From Pseudomonadota bacterium (GTDB taxonomy: Bacteria > Pseudomonadota > Alphaproteobacteria > Sphingomonadales > Sphingomonadaceae): 12,021 bases of DNA. The notes under the pieces are model-generated. The model had not been told where the DNA came from. It ran no database searches and worked only from the letters and a program-made list of their open reading frames with translations. Positions 7,529 to 12,021 of this stretch are shown piece by piece. A program made the translations under genes and the position numbers. How positions within the stretch are numbered: position 1 is the first letter of the stretch; the number at the start of each line of letters is the position of its first letter. Location: NCBI GenBank assembly GCA_023426225.1, contig JAFABD010000184.1, forward strand, positions 1 to 12,021. Direction: 5' to 3'.

Positions 7529-7555
7529 CGCGCCGTCCGCCCGTCAGGCGGCGCG
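7529..7555. terminator. Possible bidirectional terminator hairpin between convergent genes
   Basis: CGCGCCG (7529-7535) is matched by CGGCGCG (7549-7555) around a 13-base loop. It lies in the 33-base gap between the antiporter stop and the glycosyltransferase stop, and its right arm enters the latter coding region. There is no T-tract on either side, so this is only a weak candidate. Confidence 0.3.
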
Positions 7556-8713
7556 CTGGACGAGCTGCTTGGCGTAGATGTCGAACAGTTCCTGGAAATG
7601 CTCGTCCATCGTGCGCACCTGCCCCGCATCGGCGGTGGCGCGGGCACGATGCGCGGCGGGATCGTCCGCGACGAAATCGACGATCTTGTCGCGCAGGTCG
7701 CCCTGGTCGCCCGACAGATAGATGGCGCCGCGTCCCGGCACGAACTGGTCCGATGCGCCGCCGCGATCGGGGACGATCAGCGGCAGCCCGCTCGCGCGCG
7801 CCTCGGCCGCGACCATGCAGAAGGTCTCCGCCTCGCACCCGTGGATCAGCGCGTCGGCGCTGGCGAGCACCTGCGCCAGCCGCACGCGGTCCTTGATCGG
7901 GGCGAACAGGTTGGCGTGCGGGTTATACCCGATCGCGCGCCGCACGCGCTCGTGCTGCGGCCCGTTGCCGAACAGCACCAGCCCCACCGGGCGTGCCGTC
8001 GCCGCGCCTTCGAACGCGCGGATCACCATCGGCCAGCGCTTTTCGGCGCCCAGCCGCCCCAGCCCGATGAGCAGCGTCGCCTCCGGCCCCAGGTCGCAAT
8101 GCTGGAGCAGCTGCGCGCGCAGCGCGTCGTCGCGATAGTCGGGGGAAAAAATGCCCGGCTCGACGCCCATCGGCACCGTCACCACCTTTTCCAGCCCGCC
8201 CTCGATCAGCCGCCGGGTCAGGTCCTGGCCCGCGGTCACCACCAGGTCGAAACCCTCGTCGAGCTTGCGCAGATGCTGCCAGAAGGGCGCGAAGCCCCAG
8301 TCGATCGCCTGTTGCGAGGCAAAGCTGCCGAACCAGCGATAGGCATAGGCGGCAAGCGGGTCGGCGTGCATCACCAGCGACTTGCGCGCCGGTCCGGGCC
8401 AGCGCGCGACCATCGACGCGCTGCCCCAGGGCGACGACGCCTCGACCACGTCGGGTTGCCACTGGTCGAGCGCGGCGTGCAGCCGGGGTTCGTCGTCGAA
8501 ATAGCGATAGCGCCGGTCGAGCGGGAACAGCGGCGCGGCGATCGTCGCCAGCACCGCGCCGTCGCGCTCCTCGACGATCTCGTCGCGCGCGCCCGGCGCC
8601 AGGATGATGATCTCGTGCCCCCGCGCAGCACCGGCCTTCATCTTGCGGCGGACATAGGTTTTCACGCCCCCGCCCTCGGGGCTGAAAAAGGCGCAGACGT
8701 CCAGGATGCGCAT
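7544..8713 (-). CDS. GT4-type glycosyltransferase
   Basis: The 389-residue product is a retaining GT-B glycosyltransferase, cytosolic or membrane-associated, transferring a sugar from a nucleotide-sugar donor. The N-terminal domain opens with MRILDVCAFFSPEGGGVKTYV, the Gly-rich acceptor-side loop of GT4 enzymes. VPMGVEPGIFSP (180-191) marks the inter-domain hinge. GRLGAEKRWPMVI (219-231) supplies the basic pair that contacts the donor phosphate. GCEAETFCMVAAEARASGLPLIV (292-314) contains the EX7E motif (E296 and E304). No transmembrane segment is seen. Its ATG overlaps the stop of the upstream deacetylase-like gene in TGATG, so the two are probably translationally coupled and act in one pathway. 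The acceptor is unknown; an envelope glycan or glycolipid is the natural guess. Confidence 0.92.
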   Translation of the reverse strand: MRILDVCAFFSPEGGGVKTYVRRKMKAGAARGHEIIILAPGARDEIVEERDGAVLATIAAPLFPLDRRYRYFDDEPRLHAALDQWQPDVVEASSPWGSASMVARWPGPARKSLVMHADPLAAYAYRWFGSFASQQAIDWGFAPFWQHLRKLDEGFDLVVTAGQDLTRRLIEGGLEKVVTVPMGVEPGIFSPDYRDDALRAQLLQHCDLGPEATLLIGLGRLGAEKRWPMVIRAFEGAATARPVGLVLFGNGPQHERVRRAIGYNPHANLFAPIKDRVRLAQVLASADALIHGCEAETFCMVAAEARASGLPLIVPDRGGASDQFVPGRGAIYLSGDQGDLRDKIVDFVADDPAAHRARATADAGQVRTMDEHFQELFDIYAKQLVQRAA

Positions 8714-9507
8714 CAGCCGGCGCCCCCGATCAGGTCGGCATAGCGGCCGAAACCGCCCGCGCGCGACAGCGCGGCGATCGTGCGGTCGATGCTGGTCAGC
8801 AGCGCGGGCACGCGCGTATCGCCGGGATGCACCGCCATCCGCATCGCCGGCCGCCGCGGCAACAGCGCGCGCGCAGCGGCGGCGACCGCCAGCGACGATG
8901 CGATCCGCCACCGGCTGCGGCTTGCCCAGGTGATCACCGGCCCGCGCGCGACGATGCGCCCGCTCGCCGGTTCCCACACGCGCATATGATCCTCGGCCAG
9001 TGCGAATCCCAGGTCGCGCGCTGCGGCGCGCGCGCCTTCGCCGTAAAGCCAGGCGGGCGCGATGAAGCCCGTCACCGGACGCCCGATCACGTCCTCGACC
9101 AGCGCGCGCCCGCGCGCCATCCGGTCGTGCGCGGTGGCATAATCGAGCCCCAGGAACTCGCCCTCGCCCGCGGTCATGTGGCGCGCCTTGAACCGCTCCG
9201 CCGCGCCGGCATGCGCGCTGTCGTCGCGGTGGAACCAGCCGTGCAGGAACATCTCGACGCCCGCATCGGCCCAGCCGCGCAGCCGCGTGGCAAAGGGCGA
9301 CCCGGGCACCAGCGGCGCCTCGCCCCAATGGTCGGGAACCACCAGCATCGCATAGCGCGGCGCATCCATGTGGCGCGCATACAGGTCGACGAGCTGGTCG
9401 ACCTGCGCTTCCGATCGCGGTCCGACATCGTGGATCGAAGCGAGCAGGAACGGGCGGCGATGGGTGGGCGCCGTGGCGGAAGAGGGGGTGTGTTGCTGCT
9501 GCGTCAT
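8713..9507 (-). CDS. DUF2334-type polysaccharide deacetylase family protein
   Basis: The 264-residue protein has the NodB-like carbohydrate esterase layout seen in DUF2334 proteins. SIHDVGP (24-30) gives the metal/catalytic Asp (D27). LHGWFHRDD (88-96) gives the HxxxH metal pair (H89, H93). GFIAPAWLYGEGA (147-159) matches the third motif, and MRMAVHPGD (222-230) supplies a late His (H227). These suggest metal-dependent removal of an acetyl or similar group from an amino sugar. There is no signal peptide; the first 18 residues are polar, so it probably works in the cytosol. It is the first gene of a two-gene operon and overlaps the glycosyltransferase start by one base. The ATG at 9507 has AGGAC almost touching it, a rather tight ribosome site; no better start is visible. 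The substrate is unknown. Confidence 0.88.
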   Translation of the reverse strand: MTQQQHTPSSATAPTHRRPFLLASIHDVGPRSEAQVDQLVDLYARHMDAPRYAMLVVPDHWGEAPLVPGSPFATRLRGWADAGVEMFLHGWFHRDDSAHAGAAERFKARHMTAGEGEFLGLDYATAHDRMARGRALVEDVIGRPVTGFIAPAWLYGEGARAAARDLGFALAEDHMRVWEPASGRIVARGPVITWASRSRWRIASSLAVAAAARALLPRRPAMRMAVHPGDTRVPALLTSIDRTIAALSRAGGFGRYADLIGGAG

Positions 9508-10119
9508 GTCCTGAAAATCCAGCGCGGCGTGGCCCCTTGCGCCGCGGCGATTGCCTTGCCTAGCACCGGGGCGGCGGCGCGAATTTGCGCTGCCTCATCC
9601 CCCGCCAGAACATCCCGGCCTTAGCCCAAGCGCGCGCGGCTGCAAAGATGGGGTGGTTTCGCGGCGGCTTGCGGGCCGCGCATCCGGTCGCCCCGGATAG
9701 CCTGGGACGGCGCCTGGTGCCTGACGTTGTGCCTCGCATTCTCGCGCGACGCGCCGTCGCATCCACGGCGCGGTGCGGGGACCGACGCGCCGACCGAAGC
9801 CGACGATCCGGCCGTTATCGGCGTGCGCAATGCCCGCCCCTCCGGCATGGATTTGACGATCGAAGATGCGTTCTCGTCAAGAATCTCGGCTACCGATCAT
9901 GGTCGTTGCGGGTCCATCGGGGCGGCAGGTGCAAGTTTTTTTGCGCCCTCGGTCCAATTTCCTCAACCGAGTACGCTATCGATTTGTAATAATTCGATCC
10001 AATTCAGGATCGTGGCTACGTAGTGCTAATATTCCGTACAAGCCGGGGACGGCTCCTTGAAGGATTCGTTAACCTGCCGCCTAGGAAATACGCTGCTTCT
10101 ATTGGGATCGGCAATTTTC
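9508..10119. other. Long intergenic region, no convincing gene
   Basis: About 550-600 bases separate two divergent genes. The left two-thirds (to about 9840) is GC-rich, and its open frames (for example 9585-9989 and 9727-10023 on the plus strand) have no ribosome site, no family motif and Arg/Ala/Ser-rich translations typical of non-coding frames. Two small hairpins are visible: CGCGGCG/CGCCGCG (9523-9529 with 9540-9546), in the leader of the deacetylase-like gene, and ATCCGG-tcgcc-CCGGAT (9682-9698). From about 9935 to 10120 the sequence is clearly more AT-rich than the rest of the window, with a run of seven T residues (9936-9942) and TTTGTAATAATTCG (9984-9997). This part probably holds the adhesin's regulatory region. 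A small RNA cannot be excluded. Confidence 0.6.
10024..10032 (+). promoter_or_regulatory. Candidate extended -10 promoter for the autotransporter gene
   Basis: TGC-TAATAT (10024-10032) is an extended -10 element (TGn immediately before a near-perfect TATAAT-like hexamer). A poor -35 candidate, TTCAGG (10003-10008), lies 18 bases upstream of TAATAT; extended -10 promoters tolerate this. Transcription would begin near 10039, about 80 bases before the ATG at 10120. The AT-rich setting and position support it; nothing else does. Confidence 0.42.
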
Positions 10120-12021
10120 ATGGCGGGTTTGATCGGCTTCGGAACGCAAGGCTGGAACAAGGCGACGTCCTGTCTCCTGGCGGCCCTTTTCCTGTTGTTC
10201 GGCATGGTCGGCGCGGCCCAGGCGGCCGAACTGAGCTTCGACCGCATCTATCAGGGCAGCCTGTCGGGGCCAGACCTGCACGACGACCAGCCTGCTGAAT
10301 GCCGATCCCGGATCGATTCGCTTTTCAGACGGCGGCACCCAGCGCGCGTTCCAAAACACCAGCGGGACGCTCTATTACACGATCGGCGGCGTGCCCTATT
10401 CCGAAACCGGCGTGTTGAACTCGCGCTATCCGAACGGCAACACCCAGATGAACGCCGTCGCTTTCAGCGGAACCGGCGGCGACCGGCTGCTGGTGCTCAG
10501 CGGCCCCTATACCGCGTCGGGCAGCTATAGCGGCAGTTCGAACGCGATCGTCACCAAGCTCAACGAATATATCGACGCAACCGCGCCGGACCCCGCGCAG
10601 ACGACGTTGACGGTCAACGGCGGATCCTCGGCCACGCTGCCGGTCGGCCAGAGCGCGACGATCGTCGTCACCGCCAAGCTCGGCTCGGGCACGGCCATCG
10701 TCGGCGCGACGGTGTCGCTCGTCGCCAGCCCCTCGGGCATCGCCTCGCTCTCGCCGGCCAGCGCGACGACCAACAGCAACGGCCAGGCGAGCTTCACCGT
10801 GCAGGCCATATCCGCGGGCACGGTGACCTATGTCGCGACCGCCTCGGCGAATGGCACCACGACCACCAGCGCGGGCTCGGTCGCGATCACGTTCACGGGC
10901 GTGCGAAGCCCCGCCCAATCCACGGCGAGCGTCCCTGCCGGGACGGTCGGCACGGCCACGACGGTGACGATCACGGTCAAGGACGGCGGCGGCAATCTGG
11001 TGACGGGCGCGGCCAGCGGCCTCAGCGCGACGATCGGCGGCACCAATGCGGGTGCGACCCCCAGTGCGATCACCGATCAGGGGAACGGCACCTATCGCTT
11101 CACCTACACGCCGACCGCGGCGGGCACCGATACGATCACCGTCATCGTCGTCGATGCGAACGGCGCCACCGGCTCGGCGCGCTACACGGTCACGATCAAG
11201 GCCCAGCCGCCGGTCGCCGCGGATTCGACCTCGGCCACCGTCCCGGCGAACACCCGGACCGCGGCCGGGCAGAATGTCGGCATCGACCTTTCGAGCCTCG
11301 TCAGCGGCCAGTATGACGAGATCCGCATCGTCACCCAGCCCCGGCACGGCACCGTCGCGATATCGCGCACGCTGGCGATGCGCGGCGGCGGCGGCGTCCT
11401 GGCGATGGCGCTGGCACTCGGATCGGCTCCGGGTCAGGTCATCGCGGTCTACACGCCCGAGGCCAATTACCAGGGCGCCGACAGCTTCCAGTTCGTCGCG
11501 GTCGGCCCGGGCGGCACCTCGACACCGGCCACGGTCGCGATCGAGGTGGTCGGACGGGCGCCCACCGCGCGTGCCCAGAGCGCGAGCACGATCGACGGCC
11601 AGCCGGTCTCGGTCGAACTCACCACCGGCGCGGCCGACGGCCCCTTCACCGCCGCGACGATCGTGAGCGTCACGCCCGCGGACCAGGCCGCCACGGCGAT
11701 CGTGGCGGGCGGCCCGGCCGATGCACGGACCTTCCGCCTGACGGTCACGCCCAAGGCCCGCTTCGGCGGCGCCATCCGGATCGCCTATACGCTCACCAAC
11801 GCGTTCGGCACCTCGGCGCCGGCGGTGGTGACGGTCGACGTCACCCGCCGTCCCGATCCTTCGGCGGACGCGGTGGTGCAGGCGATCGACGGCGCCCAGG
11901 CCGAGGCGGCGCGCCGCTTCTCGCGGGCGCAGGTCGCGAACTTCATGCGACGCGCGGAAGGGCTGCATGGCGACTGCCTGGCCTCCGCCAACGGCCTGCG
12001 GCTCAGCGCCTCGGACGGTCG
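10120..12021 (+). CDS. Autotransporter adhesin with Ig-like domains; frame broken near 10270, 3' end beyond window
   Basis: This is a large surface protein. The first frame gives a signal peptide (ATG 10120; KATSCLLAALFLLFGMVGAAQA core, cut near AQA-AE) and then ELSFDRIYQGSLSG. There the frame must move by one base to continue as QTCTTTSLLNADPGS, open to the right edge (585 more residues). After an unrecognised 110-residue N-terminal domain come tandem Ig-like domains: an invasin/Big_1-like one (about 10592-10900; PVGQSATIVVTAK, SGIASLSPASATTNSNGQASF), a second (10901-11206; DQGNGTYRFTYTPTAAGTDT), a cadherin-like one (11207-11554; VYTPEANYQGADSFQF) and a fourth (11555-11860). From 11867, AVVQAIDGAQAEAARRFSRAQ is the helical linker that precedes a type V autotransporter beta-barrel, which must lie beyond 12021. 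A TTG at 10057 is an alternative start, giving a longer, two-segment leader. Probable role: adhesion or cell-surface interaction. It may be a pseudogene if the frameshift is real. Confidence 0.82.
10261..10274 (+). other. Apparent +1 frameshift site in the autotransporter gene
   Basis: Frame 10120 reads CTG TCG GGG CCA GAC and then turns into Arg/His-rich translation before a stop near 10530. The frame that carries all Ig-like domains has a TGA at 10232-10234 and no good start after it; its first ATG is at 10448, inside the N-terminal domain. Removing one C from GGGGCC (10266-10271) gives LSG-QTCTTTSLL and joins the two frames without loss. The site is a short G/C run, where both replication slippage and sequencing error occur. 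Confidence 0.75.

Noticed and set aside
7598..8743. A 381-codon plus-strand frame opposite the glycosyltransferase
   Set aside because: No recognisable domain; the opposite strand has the EX7E and Lys-Arg motifs of a GT4 enzyme.
9585..10023. Small plus-strand frames in the intergenic region as possible genes
   Set aside because: No ribosome sites, no motifs, and composition like random GC-rich sequence; they run into the AT-rich promoter region.
10592..11860. The Ig-like region as a tandem DNA repeat
   Set aside because: The domains are similar only in protein pattern; I see no long direct DNA repeats between them.
10325..11968. A 547-codon minus-strand frame opposite the adhesin
   Set aside because: The translation is Arg/Asp/Gly-rich without structure, while the plus-strand frame shows ordered Ig-like domains.

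Overview
The window is a GC-rich chromosomal segment from an alphaproteobacterium, most likely a sphingomonad (order Sphingomonadales). The evidence is the codon bias, the 114-residue alphaproteobacterial form of the RNA polymerase omega subunit, the AsmA-like protein with a strongly conserved N-terminal block, and the final gene, a Sphingomonas-style autotransporter with Ig-like repeats. No mobile element, CRISPR array, tRNA or rRNA was seen.

Layout, left to right: (1) the first 63 codons of a secreted protein on the minus strand, running off the left edge. (2) A histidinol-phosphatase-type inositol monophosphatase family gene (277-1062, +), divergent from it. (3) A 711-residue inner-membrane-anchored AsmA family protein (1130-3265, -). 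(4) The ribosomal protein operon rpmI-rplT (3432-4015, +), preceded by a good promoter candidate and closed by a textbook intrinsic terminator. (5) rpoZ (4253-4597, -), with a near-consensus promoter and a perfect 14-bp hairpin behind it. (6) A two-HKD phospholipase D / cardiolipin synthase-like gene (4739-6040, +), divergent from rpoZ. (7) A CPA2-type cation/proton antiporter (6140-7510, +). (8) A two-gene minus-strand operon of a DUF2334-type polysaccharide deacetylase-like protein (8713-9507) and a GT4-type glycosyltransferase (7544-8713), joined by a TGATG stop/start overlap. (9) About 550-600 bases with no convincing gene, ending in an AT-rich patch with an extended -10 promoter candidate. 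(10) The start of a large surface autotransporter/invasin-like protein (10120 to the right edge, +), whose beta-barrel lies beyond the window and whose reading frame is broken by an apparent one-base insertion just after the signal peptide.

Most of the window is housekeeping: translation, transcription, histidine biosynthesis and envelope maintenance. The less ordinary parts are the coupled glycosyltransferase/deacetylase pair, which may build or trim an envelope glycan, and the frameshifted adhesin with an unrecognised N-terminal domain before its Ig-like repeats. Nothing here clearly forms a previously undescribed multi-gene system.
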